The translations under genes were made by a program, and so were the position numbers. Shown one piece after another: positions 18,352 to 26,437 of a stretch of 64,000 nucleotides of DNA (within the stretch, counting starts at the first letter, position 1; every line of letters starts with the position of its first letter). The notes under the pieces were generated by a model. That model had not been told where the DNA came from and did not search any database. It saw only the letters and a list, made by a program, of their open reading frames with translations. Origin of the DNA: Bradyrhizobium sp. 4 (GTDB taxonomy: Bacteria; Pseudomonadota; Alphaproteobacteria; Rhizobiales; Xanthobacteraceae); contig NZ_CP064686.1 of assembly GCF_023100905.1 (NCBI RefSeq), positions 5,952,001-6,016,000 on the forward strand, written 5' to 3'.

Positions 18352-20106
18352 TTACTGGGTTGTCCTGGATGCTGCAAGAATAAGGCGCTCGGACGGCGGC
18401 AGGTCGAACCGCGGCTCGACGCCCAGAAGCGGCGCGATCCGCTCGATCACCTTGCCGCCGGTCGGCACCGCGTTCCAGCCCGAGGTGATGAAACCCTTCG
18501 TTTCGGGAATCGCCTGGGGCTCGTCCAGCATGATCAGGATCTGATATTTCGGATCGTCGCAGGGCATGATCGCGGTGAAGGAGTTGAGCACCCGCTTTTT
18601 GGCATAGCGGCCGTTGATGACCTTCTCGGACGTGCCGGTCTTGCCGCCGACATAGTAACCCTTGACGTCAGCGGTCTTGGCGGTGCCGATTTCGGCATTG
18701 AGCCGCATCAGGAACCGCATCTTGTCGCTGGTCTCCGTCCTGATGACGCGCTTGGCCATCGCCGCCGCTTCGGACTCGCTGCGCTTCATGAAGGTCGGCG
18801 GAATCAAATAGCCGCCGTTCACCAGCGCGTTGATGCCCATCACCGCCTGCAGCGGCGCCACCGACATGCCCTGGCCGAACGCAATGGTCACCGTGTTCAG
18901 CTCGCCCCAGCGGCGCGGTATCAGCGGAGCTGCGCTTTCCGGCAGTTCGGTGCGCAGCCGCGTCAGCTGGCCCATCTTGGCGAGGAATGCCTTGTGCGCC
19001 TCGACGCCCTGGCCGAGCGCGATCCGCGCGGCGCCGATATTGGACGAGAAGGTGAACACTTCCTTGGTGTTGATGAAGCGTCCGAGCGGATGGCTGTCGT
19101 GGATGGTGAACTTGCCGTAGTGCAGGTTTCCGCGTGCATCCCACGACGTGTTCAGATTGATCTTGCCGGAATCGAGCGCCATCGCCAGCGTAAATGCCTT
19201 GAAGGTCGAGCCCATCTCGTAGACGCCGGTGGTCAGGCGATTGATGCGGTCGGGGTCGTGCGCTTCCTTCGGATTGTTGGGATCGAAGTCCGGAAGCGAG
19301 ACCATCGCCACGATCTCGCCGGTCTTGACGTTGGAGACGATGCCGGAGGCTGCCTTGGTGTGGTATTTCTCCTTGGCCTTCAGCAGTTCGTCACGCAGTG
19401 CGTGCTCGACGCGCAGATCGACCGAGAGCTCGATCGGCTTTTGCAGCCGGTCGGTGGCAAAGCCCGCGCGGTGGAGATCGGCGAGCCCCTGATTATCGAG
19501 CCACTTCTCCATGCCGGCGATGCCCTGGTTGTCGATGTTGACGAGACCGATGAGGTGGGCGACCTCGTTGCCGGTTGGGTAGACGCGCTTGTTCTCGCGC
19601 AGGAAGCCGATGCCGGGAATGCCGAGCTTGTGGATGTCCTGCTGCTGCTTCGCCGTGATCTCGCGCTTGAGCCAGACGAAGCCCTTGCGCGTCTTCAGGC
19701 GCTCACGCACCTCGGCCTCGTCGAGGTCGGGCACGGTGGCGGTCAGAAGTTCGATTGCCTCGTCCTTGTCGATGATGCGGCGCGGCTCGCCGAACAGGCT
19801 CGACGCCTTGACGTCGGTCGCGAGGATCGCGCCGTTGCGATCGACGATGTCGGGCCGCGCGGTCGCGACCACCTCCTGCGCCGCGGCGCGACGCGCGCCG
19901 TGGGCGTCGGCGCCGATCGCGAACATCACGAGCCGGCCGCCGATTAGGGCGTAGACCGCGCCAAAGGCGAGCATCGCCAGGCCGACGCGCGCCCGCGCCT
20001 TGGCCGCGCGATCGACATTGCGCCCGTACAGCAGGCTGCGGATCAGCCGTTGGCGCCAAGGTTCGGTCGGCTTTTCTGTGGGTTTGGCCGGGGTCACAGC
20101 ACTCAT
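18352..20106 (-). CDS. ftsI: Septal transpeptidase FtsI (PBP3)
   Basis: Class B penicillin-binding protein crosslinking septal peptidoglycan. A basic N-terminal tail and one membrane anchor (about residues 40-65) precede the dimerisation domain. The active-site motifs are STFK at 300-303, SSN at 354-356 and KTGT at 489-492. Length 584 residues. It overlaps ftsL upstream by 4 bp and leads into murE 84 bp downstream. Confidence 0.97.
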   Translation of the reverse strand: MSAVTPAKPTEKPTEPWRQRLIRSLLYGRNVDRAAKARARVGLAMLAFGAVYALIGGRLVMFAIGADAHGARRAAAQEVVATARPDIVDRNGAILATDVKASSLFGEPRRIIDKDEAIELLTATVPDLDEAEVRERLKTRKGFVWLKREITAKQQQDIHKLGIPGIGFLRENKRVYPTGNEVAHLIGLVNIDNQGIAGMEKWLDNQGLADLHRAGFATDRLQKPIELSVDLRVEHALRDELLKAKEKYHTKAASGIVSNVKTGEIVAMVSLPDFDPNNPKEAHDPDRINRLTTGVYEMGSTFKAFTLAMALDSGKINLNTSWDARGNLHYGKFTIHDSHPLGRFINTKEVFTFSSNIGAARIALGQGVEAHKAFLAKMGQLTRLRTELPESAAPLIPRRWGELNTVTIAFGQGMSVAPLQAVMGINALVNGGYLIPPTFMKRSESEAAAMAKRVIRTETSDKMRFLMRLNAEIGTAKTADVKGYYVGGKTGTSEKVINGRYAKKRVLNSFTAIMPCDDPKYQILIMLDEPQAIPETKGFITSGWNAVPTGGKVIERIAPLLGVEPRFDLPPSERLILAASRTTQ

Positions 20107-20495
20107 GGCTTGTCCTCGGGCTGAGGCACGGAGCCCGTCACATTATCGGGATCGCTCGCGGCTTCGATGGTGTTGAGCATGGCGCCGATCGGATCCGGCT
20201 CGCCCGGCCTGAACATCCGCGGCGGACGCTCGGGCAAATTCTTCAGTGAGTCATACTGCGTGCCGTTGACCGGCTTGAGCTGCAGATGCCGGTCGGACAG
20301 GCCTTGCAGGCGCAGGGGCGCATCGAGCTTGGCCCATTCGGAGCGCAGCGCCGCGATCGCATCGCGCTGCTCGCGGATCTCCGCATGCAGACGCAATACC
20401 TTTTCGGTGCGCGCCGTGGAGTCCATCTTGATCCGGTAGACATGAGCCGCCGCGAAGATCAGCGCGCCGATGACGAGGAGGTGGATGAAGCGCAT
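20103..20495 (-). CDS. ftsL: FtsL-like cell division protein
   Basis: Small bitopic protein of 130 residues. One N-terminal membrane segment (IHLLVIGALIFAAAHVYRIK) is followed by a coiled-coil-like stretch (EKVLRLHAEIREQRDAIAALRSEWAKLDAP) and a Pro-rich tail. Sequence identity in FtsL is generally low, so the call rests on this architecture and on its place between rsmH and ftsI, overlapping ftsI by ATGA and separated from rsmH by 3 bp. Confidence 0.85.
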   Translation of the reverse strand: MRFIHLLVIGALIFAAAHVYRIKMDSTARTEKVLRLHAEIREQRDAIAALRSEWAKLDAPLRLQGLSDRHLQLKPVNGTQYDSLKNLPERPPRMFRPGEPDPIGAMLNTIEAASDPDNVTGSVPQPEDKP

Positions 20496-20498
20496 GCG

Positions 20499-21488
20499 CT
20501 AGCCACCTCTCATGACGTCGGAGAGTTTTGGCCAGGACGATTGCTCGCGATCGTCATGCGCGGGAGCCGAGGTGCGCTCGGCGGCGCGCAGTTTTGCCGA
20601 CCGCGCGCGCGGGTTATGCGCGACTTCGTCCTCGCCCGCGATCACCGGCCGCCGCGTCAGCAGCTGGAAGCTCGGCACCGCCTGAGACACTTCCGGCAAA
20701 TGGCGTGAGCCGCCACCTGTCTTGCTGCGCTCGGCGAGGAAGTTCTTGACGATGCGGTCTTCCAGCGAATGGAACGAGACGACCACGAGGCGACCACCGG
20801 GCTTGAGCACACGCTCGGCAGCGATGAGCGCGCTCTGGAGTTCCTCGAGCTCTTCGTTGACGAAGATGCGCAGGGCCTGGAACGTCCGCGTCGCGGGATG
20901 AATATCGCCGGGCTTGGAACGAACCACCCTGCCGACGAGATCGGCGAGCGCGCGCGTGGTCGTGAACGGCGTTTCCTGACGGTCCGCGACGATGGCGCGG
21001 GCGATCCGGCGCGACTGCCGCTCTTCGCCGAGGAGATAGATGATGTCGGCGAGATCGCCTTCCGACGCGCGCGCCACGACATCGGCTGCAGTCGGGCCTG
21101 CCTGCCCCATCCGCATGTCGAGCGGACCATCGAGGCGGAACGAGAAGCCGCGGCCGGCCTGGTCGAGCTGCATCGAGGACACGCCGACGTCCATCACGAC
21201 GCCGTTGACGCCTTCGAGCCCTTGCGCCGCGCAGACATCAGCGAGGTTGGAGAAACGATCTTCAACGAGGGTCAGCCTGCCCGCGGAGCGGGCGGCCAGC
21301 TCGGCGCCACCCTCGATCGCAGTACGGTCGCGATCAATGGCGATCACCCGGGTTCCCGGCACGTCGAGAATCGCGCGGCTGTAGCCGCCGGCGCCAAAGG
21401 TCGCGTCGATGTAAGTGCCACCTTCGCGTGGAGCGAGGTGGTCGATGGCCTCGCGGCCAAGAACGGGGATGTGCGGAACCGAGCTCAT
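20499..21488 (-). CDS. rsmH: 16S rRNA (cytosine(1402)-N(4))-methyltransferase RsmH
   Basis: SAM-dependent methyltransferase (former MraW) acting on 16S rRNA. HIPVLGREAIDHL at the N-terminus, the SAM loop DATFGAGGYSRAIL, DVGVSSMQLDQAGRGFSF, and the C-terminal LVVVSFHSLEDRIVKNFL and NPRARSAKLRAAERT motifs identify it. ATG 21488 (MSSVPHIPVLG) is chosen; the 67 codons open upstream have no family match. It is the first gene of the dcw array in this window. Confidence 0.96.
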   Translation of the reverse strand: MSSVPHIPVLGREAIDHLAPREGGTYIDATFGAGGYSRAILDVPGTRVIAIDRDRTAIEGGAELAARSAGRLTLVEDRFSNLADVCAAQGLEGVNGVVMDVGVSSMQLDQAGRGFSFRLDGPLDMRMGQAGPTAADVVARASEGDLADIIYLLGEERQSRRIARAIVADRQETPFTTTRALADLVGRVVRSKPGDIHPATRTFQALRIFVNEELEELQSALIAAERVLKPGGRLVVVSFHSLEDRIVKNFLAERSKTGGGSRHLPEVSQAVPSFQLLTRRPVIAGEDEVAHNPRARSAKLRAAERTSAPAHDDREQSSWPKLSDVMRGG

Positions 21489-21930
21489 GCGCCAAGCCTG
21501 CCGATCGCCCCGCCGGACTCCCAAGTGAGATCGGGGACGAACAAGCTCATAATGCCTCGAAAGATTCCGCGTCGCGGCGGTTCCACGACCCAACCCCCGT
21601 CCAACATAGTTACCGAGCCCGGTCGTCCCGGGCCACCAACCCAGTATTCCCCTTGGAATTTGTCGGGCAGCCATGGGATTTCGAGCCAAAATACGCTTTG
21701 GCCGCCTCCGGACGCGGGTCGGCTCTTCATCCCTCAGTAACGGCCCTTAGCGTTAAGAAAGCGTTGATCGGCTCGCGACAAGTCGAAAAGCTGACGCGGC
21801 GGTGATGCTTCATCCACACACATGCGCCAAAATGCATCCGTTAACCTCGTCGCGCGGTTGCGCACGTTGGAGGGTAAAGGAATAGTAAAGAGAAGGGCTT
21901 GGCCCACTCTCCGTCTGTCTCGAGCTGTTT
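21489..21930. promoter_or_regulatory. Divergent intergenic region rsmH / amidase
   Basis: About 440 bp with no convincing gene. It should contain the promoter of the large rsmH-bamD array and that of the divergent amidase. A/T-rich elements occur near 21745-21765 (gcgttaagaaagcgttg) and 21838-21895 (ccgttaacctcg, taaaggaatagtaaag). No MraZ-like coding sequence was found here, although mraZ often precedes rsmH in other bacteria. Confidence 0.5.
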
Positions 21931-22794
21931 ATGTCGTCCGGTTCGTCCACGCCGTCTGGATCTGATTCGAAGCGTCAACGTGTTCTCCCGGTTCCCAAGG
22001 CCGCCGCGAACATGCGGACGTTCGAGCCGGATTCCTCGATCGTCTCCGACATCATCCCCTCACCGAACCATGGCGACCGTAACAAGGGCCGGCAGCCCGA
22101 CATGATCGTGCTGCATTACACCGGCATGCCCGACGTCGAAGGTGCGCTGGCGCGGCTCTGCTCGGCGGGCACCGAGGTGTCGGCACATTATGTCGTGCTG
22201 GAAGACGGCCGCATCGTGCAATGCGTGCCCGAGGCCAGGCGCGCCTGGCATGCCGGCGTGTCCGCCTGGGCCGGCGAGGACGACATCAATTCCTGCTCGA
22301 TCGGGATCGAGATCGTCAATCGCGGCCACGACTGGGGCTATCCGGAGTTTCCGCTGCGCCAGATCGCCGCCGTGATCGCGCTGTGCCGCGGCATCATGCT
22401 TCGCCGCAAGGTGCCCGCGCACCGGGTGCTCGGCCACTCCGACGTGGCGCCCGCGCGCAAGAAGGATCCCGGCGAAAAATTTCCGTGGCATTCGCTGGCC
22501 AATTCCGGCGTCGGCCATTGGGTCACGCCCGCGCCGGTGGTGCGCGGCGAGAGCCTGATGCTCGGCACCATCAGCGACGAGGTGCTGAGCCTGCAGCAGG
22601 CGCTCGCCAGATACGGCTACGGCGTTCCCCTCACCGGCAAATACGACGCCGCGACCATGGAAGTCGTCACCGCGTTCCAGCGCCATTTCCGCCCGGCGCG
22701 ACTGGATGGGGTCGCGGATCACTCGACGCTGTCGACCTTGCAGGCGCTGTTGGGGAGTCTCCCTCAGGAGGCAACGACCGTCGCGACGAAGTGA
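21931..22794 (+). CDS. N-acetylmuramoyl-L-alanine amidase with peptidoglycan-binding domain
   Basis: Zinc amidase of the Amidase_2 (AmpD/AmiD) family that cuts the bond between MurNAc and the stem peptide. MIVLHYTGM contains the first zinc His; GHSDVAPARKKDPGEKFPW contains the second His and the Asp. A C-terminal PG_binding_1 domain (LSLQQALARYGYGVPLTGKYDAATMEVVTAFQRHF, abbreviated) follows at about 210-275. There is no clear signal peptide, so a cytoplasmic recycling role is likelier than envelope hydrolysis. An internal ATG at 22012 is an alternative start; neither has a strong ribosome-binding site. Confidence 0.88.
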   Translation: MSSGSSTPSGSDSKRQRVLPVPKAAANMRTFEPDSSIVSDIIPSPNHGDRNKGRQPDMIVLHYTGMPDVEGALARLCSAGTEVSAHYVVLEDGRIVQCVPEARRAWHAGVSAWAGEDDINSCSIGIEIVNRGHDWGYPEFPLRQIAAVIALCRGIMLRRKVPAHRVLGHSDVAPARKKDPGEKFPWHSLANSGVGHWVTPAPVVRGESLMLGTISDEVLSLQQALARYGYGVPLTGKYDAATMEVVTAFQRHFRPARLDGVADHSTLSTLQALLGSLPQEATTVATK

Positions 22795-22801
22795 CGGGAA
22801 T

Positions 22802-22832
22802 CGTCATTGCGAGCGAAGCGAAGCAATCCAGG
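22802..22832. repeat. Family B repeat, half copy
   Basis: Thirty-one bases matching the left arm of the repeat at 11413-11498 (cgtcattgcgagcgaagcga onward to atccagg), without the complementary right arm. It sits between the convergent ends of the amidase and the sigma factor gene. Confidence 0.85.
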
Positions 22833-22844
22833 AGTATTGGGCGA

Positions 22845-24077
22845 CTACTCCATCTCCCGCATCCTTCGCGCATAAAGTCGTCGCAGCGGCTCCAACTGCG
22901 TCGCCTCCGTCGCCGCGCGATAGGCCTCGCGCGCCTCCTCATTCCGGCCGAGCCGCCGCAGCAGATCGGCCCGCACCGCCGGCAACAGCTCGTAGCCACG
23001 AAGCCCGCCGCGCGCCGTAGTCGCATCCACGAGATCGAGCGCACGTGCCGGCCCATCGACCATCGACACCGCCGCCGCATGGTTGAGCTCGATCACCGGC
23101 GACGGGTTGATGCGCAATAGTACTTCGTAGAGCCCGGCAATCTGCGGCCAGTCTGTCTGCTCATAGCTCGGCGCGCGCGCATGCAGCGCGGCGATCGCGG
23201 CTTGGACTGCATAGGGCTGCGGCCGGCCGGGCACGCGCAGTGCGTCGTCCACCAGACGGAGACCCTCCTCGATCTGTGCATGGTCCCACCGCGAACGATC
23301 CTGCTCTTCCAGCAGCACGATGTCGCCGGCGGCGGTCTGGCGCCCTGCGCGGCGCGCATCGTGCAGCAGCATCAGCGCCAGCAGGCCCTTGATCCCCGCG
23401 CGATCGGGTAACAGCCGGTCGAGCAAGCGGCCAAGCCGGATCGCCTCGGCCGCAAGATCGGGCCGCATCAAATCCGCACCTGACGTCGCCACATAGCCTT
23501 CGGTGAAGACCAGATAGATCACGGCAAGCACACCCTCGAGCCGCGGCACCAGCGTGTCGCGCTCGGGGACCTCATAGGGAATGCCGGCGAGCCGGATCTT
23601 CTGCTTGGCGCGGACGAGACGTTGCCCCATCGCCTCCTCAGTGACGAGGAAGGCGCGCGCAACCTGCGCCGTGGAGAGCCCGCAGACGGTGCGCAGCGTC
23701 AGCGCGACCTGGACTTCGGGCGCAAACGCCGGATGGCAGCAGGTGAAGATCAGCCGCAGCATGTCGTCGTCGACCATCGCCGGCGGCTCGACGGGCGCCT
23801 GCGCGTTCAGCTCGAGCTCGTGCACGAGCGCCTGCTCCTTGCCGCGGAAAACGGCCTGGCGCCTGATACGGTCGATCGCCTTGTGCCTGGCGACATTGAC
23901 CAGCCAGGCACGCGCATTGTCGGGGACCTCGCACGCCGGCCAGCGCTCCAGTGCCACCGCAAAGGCGTCCTGGAGCGCGTCCTCGGCAAGATCGAAATCG
24001 CCGACGAGGCGGATCAGCGTGGCCAGCGCCCGCCCCGCCTCGTCGCGGAAGATCTTGTCGATCTCGGACAATGTCAT
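22845..24077 (-). CDS. ECF sigma factor with C-terminal extension (ECF42/DUF6596 type)
   Basis: Sigma-70 family regulator of 410 residues. The N-terminal half has region 2 (GRALATLIRLVGDFDLAEDALQDAF) and region 4 (TLRTVCGLSTAQVARAFLV). The C-terminal half of about 230 residues (FTEGYVATSGADLMRPDLAAEAIRL and Ala-rich helices) is the long extension of the ECF42 group. ATG 24077 is chosen because it begins MTLSEIDKIFRDEAGRA. ECF42 factors lack an anti-sigma factor and are linked to DGPF proteins, exactly as here: the DGPF gene is 22 bp upstream. Confidence 0.9.
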   Translation of the reverse strand: MTLSEIDKIFRDEAGRALATLIRLVGDFDLAEDALQDAFAVALERWPACEVPDNARAWLVNVARHKAIDRIRRQAVFRGKEQALVHELELNAQAPVEPPAMVDDDMLRLIFTCCHPAFAPEVQVALTLRTVCGLSTAQVARAFLVTEEAMGQRLVRAKQKIRLAGIPYEVPERDTLVPRLEGVLAVIYLVFTEGYVATSGADLMRPDLAAEAIRLGRLLDRLLPDRAGIKGLLALMLLHDARRAGRQTAAGDIVLLEEQDRSRWDHAQIEEGLRLVDDALRVPGRPQPYAVQAAIAALHARAPSYEQTDWPQIAGLYEVLLRINPSPVIELNHAAAVSMVDGPARALDLVDATTARGGLRGYELLPAVRADLLRRLGRNEEAREAYRAATEATQLEPLRRLYARRMREME

Positions 24078-24099
24078 ATGTCGATGCGCGACTGCGCCT

Positions 24100-24453
24100 T
24101 CACTTGTCGTAGACCCAGATCGGCCGCACCTCGATCGAGCCGATGCGCGCCGACGGAATCCGCGACGCGATCTCGATCGCGGTATCGAGATCCTTGGCCT
24201 CCACGAGGTAATAGCCGCCGAGCTGCTCGCGCGTTTCGGCAAACGGGCCGTCGGTCGTCAGCGTCTTGCCATCGCGCACGCGCACGGTCGTCGCGGTCGT
24301 GGTCGGCTGCAGCCGGTCGCCGGCCTTGAAATTGCCGCTCTGGATGATGCCTTGCGTGAAGGTCTGATATTCCGCCGTCATCTGCTGGCCGGCCGCCGGA
24401 CGCATATTCGCGTACTCGGCTTCGTTCTGGTAGATCATCAGCAAATACTGCAT
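24100..24453 (-). CDS. YCII/DGPF-domain protein
   Basis: Small protein of 117 residues with the start MQYLLMIYQNEAEY and the hallmark LTTDGPFAETREQLGGYYLVEAKDLDTA. The function of the family is unknown; it shares the ferredoxin-like fold of YciI. It lies 22 bp upstream of and co-directional with the ECF42-type sigma factor, a very common pairing, so it is probably a target or partner of that sigma factor. Confidence 0.92.
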   Translation of the reverse strand: MQYLLMIYQNEAEYANMRPAAGQQMTAEYQTFTQGIIQSGNFKAGDRLQPTTTATTVRVRDGKTLTTDGPFAETREQLGGYYLVEAKDLDTAIEIASRIPSARIGSIEVRPIWVYDK

Positions 24454-24601
24454 CGCTTAACTCCTGTTGCACGGCTGGATCGCCGACATCCAGTCGAACG
24501 GGACACGCGCCCAACGACATCTTCAGGATAAATTATTTCGGGCGAACCGTGCATGGCGTTATCGGCTTGCGGAACCGACACAAATGCTTCATGCGTAAGC
24601 C

Positions 24602-25030
24602 GTCAGTCGGCCGGACGGCCGCTCCGGCAAGTGCCGAAAGGCCGCCGGGGAGGAAAGTCCGGGCTCCCTTGACATACGGTGCCGGATAACGTCCGGCGGG
24701 GGCGACCCCAGGGAAAGTGCCACAGAGAACGAACCGCCCGCCGTGGCAGCGCAAGCTGCGTAGGCAGGTAAGGGTGAAAAGGTGCGGTAAGAGCGCACCG
24801 CGGCTGCGGCAACGGAGCCGGCATGGTAAACCCCACCGGGAGCAAAACCGAATAGGGACGGCGTAGCGGGCTGTTCGCGAAAGCGATAACGCCGCGGGGC
24901 GATGTCAGGCCCGCCGTCCGGGTAGGTTGCTCGAGGCCCTGTGCAAACATGGTCCCAGAGGAATGGCCGTCACGTATCGTTCGCGCAAGCGGACGGTGCC
25001 TTACAGAACCCGGCTTACAGGCCGGCTGAT
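24602..25030 (+). ncRNA. rnpB: RNase P RNA, type A
   Basis: Catalytic RNA of RNase P. The conserved core GAGGAAAGTCCGGGCTCC lies near 24652, with CACAGAGAACGAACCGCC, AGGTAAGGGTGAAAAGG and the 3' element ACAGAACCCGGCTTACAGG. The P1 helix can be written exactly: GUCAGUCGGC (24602-24611) pairs with GCCGGCUGAU (25021-25030), allowing G-U pairs, which fixes the ends within a few bases. An A/T-rich stretch at 24528-24540 is a plausible promoter position. Confidence 0.96.
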
Positions 25031-25035
25031 ATTCT

Positions 25036-25085
25036 AAAGCGTTTTCGAGCGAAGTGGTTTTCCGGTTCGCGTGAAGAAAACGTGT
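25036..25085. repeat. Intergenic hairpin repeat, family D
   Basis: Sequence aaagcgttttcgagcgaagt onward to cggttcgcgtgaagaaaacg just after rnpB. GCGTTTTC and GAAAACG form the stem, with an inner GAGCGAA/TTCGCGT match. The form resembles repeats common between rhizobial genes. Its place suggests it also serves as the rnpB 3' hairpin. Only one copy is seen in the window. Confidence 0.6.
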
Positions 25086-25101
25086 CTTACCAAGAAGTGA
25101 C

Positions 25102-25133
25102 GAGGGGCTCGGTGTTAATGCATCGGGCCCCTC
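25102..25133 (-). terminator. Hairpin downstream of the alpha/beta hydrolase
   Basis: GAGGGGC (25102-25108) and GCCCCTC (25127-25133) form a 7-bp stem 14 bp past the stop of the minus-strand hydrolase gene. The T-run that should follow is weak, so efficiency is uncertain. Confidence 0.5.
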
Positions 25134-25147
25134 ACCATTTTGGCTCT

Positions 25148-25873
25148 CTATCCGACGATCTTCTCCAGGACCGCCATCAACGCCTCCGGCGCCGTGACAT
25201 TCGGTGCATGGCTCGCGTCGAGTTCGAAAGTGCGCCAGCCATCCTCGCTCTTGGTGCGCTTCGCAAACTGCCCGAACACGTCGCCCGGCGGAATGCGCGT
25301 GCAATAGATGTAGCTGCGCGGCATCACCGGCTCGCCATGTTCGAGCTTCAGCTTCGTCTCGAAACATTTGATCGGCATGTTGATCCGGCGCGCGTTGAGC
25401 CAGTCGAGATCGGCCTGCGGCGTGTCCGGCGGCGGCGGGTTCGGCAGGATGCGGTAGCCGTCGCCTGAGCTTGCAGCCTTGCGCATCGGCTCGCGCCCGC
25501 CCTCATGGAGATCGAACAGCGATTGGCCGTCACGCGGCACGAAGGCGTCGAGGTAGATCAATTGCGTCACCCGCTCGCGCGCGCGATCGGCGACGCCGGT
25601 GGCGACCATGCCACCATAGCTGTGGCCGAGCAGCACGATGTCCTCGAGGTCCTCGAACCTGATGACATTGAGAATGTCCTGGATATGCGTATCGAGATCG
25701 ATCGCGGGACTGGCCAGATGCGCGCGCTCGCCGAGGCCGGTATAGGTCGGCGCAATCAGGCGATGGCCGGCCTGCGCCATCAGCGGATGCATCTTCTTCC
25801 AGGCCCACCCGCCGGACCACGCGCCGTGACAAAGCAGGAAGGTTTTTGAGCGTGCGACCATCGGCGTTTCCAT
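25148..25873 (-). CDS. Alpha/beta hydrolase
   Basis: Hydrolase of 241 residues. The oxyanion region is CHGAWSGGWAWKKM near residue 15, the nucleophile elbow GHSYGG places Ser at 85, an acidic candidate lies in LIYLDAFVP (Asp109) and the catalytic His in DASHAPNV (about 222). The pattern resembles the esterase/hydroxynitrile-lyase-like branch including plant methylesterases. The substrate cannot be told. It is monocistronic, between rnpB and a DUF983 gene. Confidence 0.85.
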   Translation of the reverse strand: METPMVARSKTFLLCHGAWSGGWAWKKMHPLMAQAGHRLIAPTYTGLGERAHLASPAIDLDTHIQDILNVIRFEDLEDIVLLGHSYGGMVATGVADRARERVTQLIYLDAFVPRDGQSLFDLHEGGREPMRKAASSGDGYRILPNPPPPDTPQADLDWLNARRINMPIKCFETKLKLEHGEPVMPRSYIYCTRIPPGDVFGQFAKRTKSEDGWRTFELDASHAPNVTAPEALMAVLEKIVG

Positions 25874-25933
25874 CGTTCTTGTTTGTACGATGGAGTGTAG
25901 CGGCCGGTCTCGCGATGTAAACGCTACGGCCCC

Positions 25934-26368
25934 TTAAGCCGCGCGCGTGTTCACCTTGACGAAAACGGGTGCACCCTGACCAGCTTCGCGCCGCAGCTTG
26001 CCCGCCTCAAAACCGTGCATGCCGATCTGCCATTGCAGCCCGACGATGGCGCCCTTGGTCGGCTGCAGCAGCGCAAGCGAAGCGAACAAGGTCACCGGCA
26101 GCCACACCGCCAGTTGCAGCCAGACGGCCGGCGCATAGGCGGTCTCGACCGCGAGGATTGCCGGCACCACGAGATGGCCGACGACGACCATCACGAGATA
26201 GGCCGGGAAATCGTCGGCGCGCTGGTGAAACAGCTCCTCGCCGCAATGGTCGCAGGTATCCGCCACCTTCAGGAAACGGCCGAACGCGTGCCCCTCGCCG
26301 CAATTGGGGCATTTGCCCAAGAAACCGCGCCACATCGCTTTCGTGAGAGAGACTGAACCGGTCGCCAT
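25934..26368 (-). CDS. DUF983 zinc-ribbon membrane protein
   Basis: Protein of 144 residues. The N-terminal AMWRGFLGKCPNCGEGHAFGRFLK and the second pair CDHCGEELFHQRADDFPAY give a CxxC-CxxC zinc-ribbon, followed by two hydrophobic segments (LVMVVVGHLVVPAILAVE and WLQLAVWLPVTLFASLALL). This is the DUF983 layout; function unknown. ATG 26368 has the ribosome-binding site GGAAGAGGTGGGG just upstream. It is divergent from a MocR-type regulator across 64 bp containing operator-like repeats. Confidence 0.88.
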   Translation of the reverse strand: MATGSVSLTKAMWRGFLGKCPNCGEGHAFGRFLKVADTCDHCGEELFHQRADDFPAYLVMVVVGHLVVPAILAVETAYAPAVWLQLAVWLPVTLFASLALLQPTKGAIVGLQWQIGMHGFEAGKLRREAGQGAPVFVKVNTRAA

Positions 26369-26392
26369 GACCCCACCTCTTCCTTTTCTACG

Positions 26393-26437
26393 ATCCATAC
26401 AATAAGATCTTGCATCCATACATTCAAAGGATATGGA
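26393..26437. promoter_or_regulatory. Operator-like repeats between DUF983 gene and MocR regulator
   Basis: ATCCATACA occurs twice in direct orientation (26393-26401 and 26414-26422), 21 bp apart, i.e. two helical turns; an inverted half TATGGA follows at 26432-26437 over the regulator's start. TACAAT at 26398-26403 could be a -10 box for the rightward gene. MocR-type regulators such as GabR and PdxR are known to bind phased direct repeats in divergent promoters, so this is a candidate autoregulatory site. Confidence 0.6.

Noticed and set aside
21485..21730. 81-codon minus-strand frame overlapping the rsmH start
   Set aside because: Overlaps rsmH upstream region out of frame, no recognisable domain, and does not resemble MraZ.
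24603..25367. 254-codon minus-strand open frame across rnpB
   Set aside because: It runs antisense to a well-conserved RNase P RNA; proteins annotated from rnpB complements are a known artefact.
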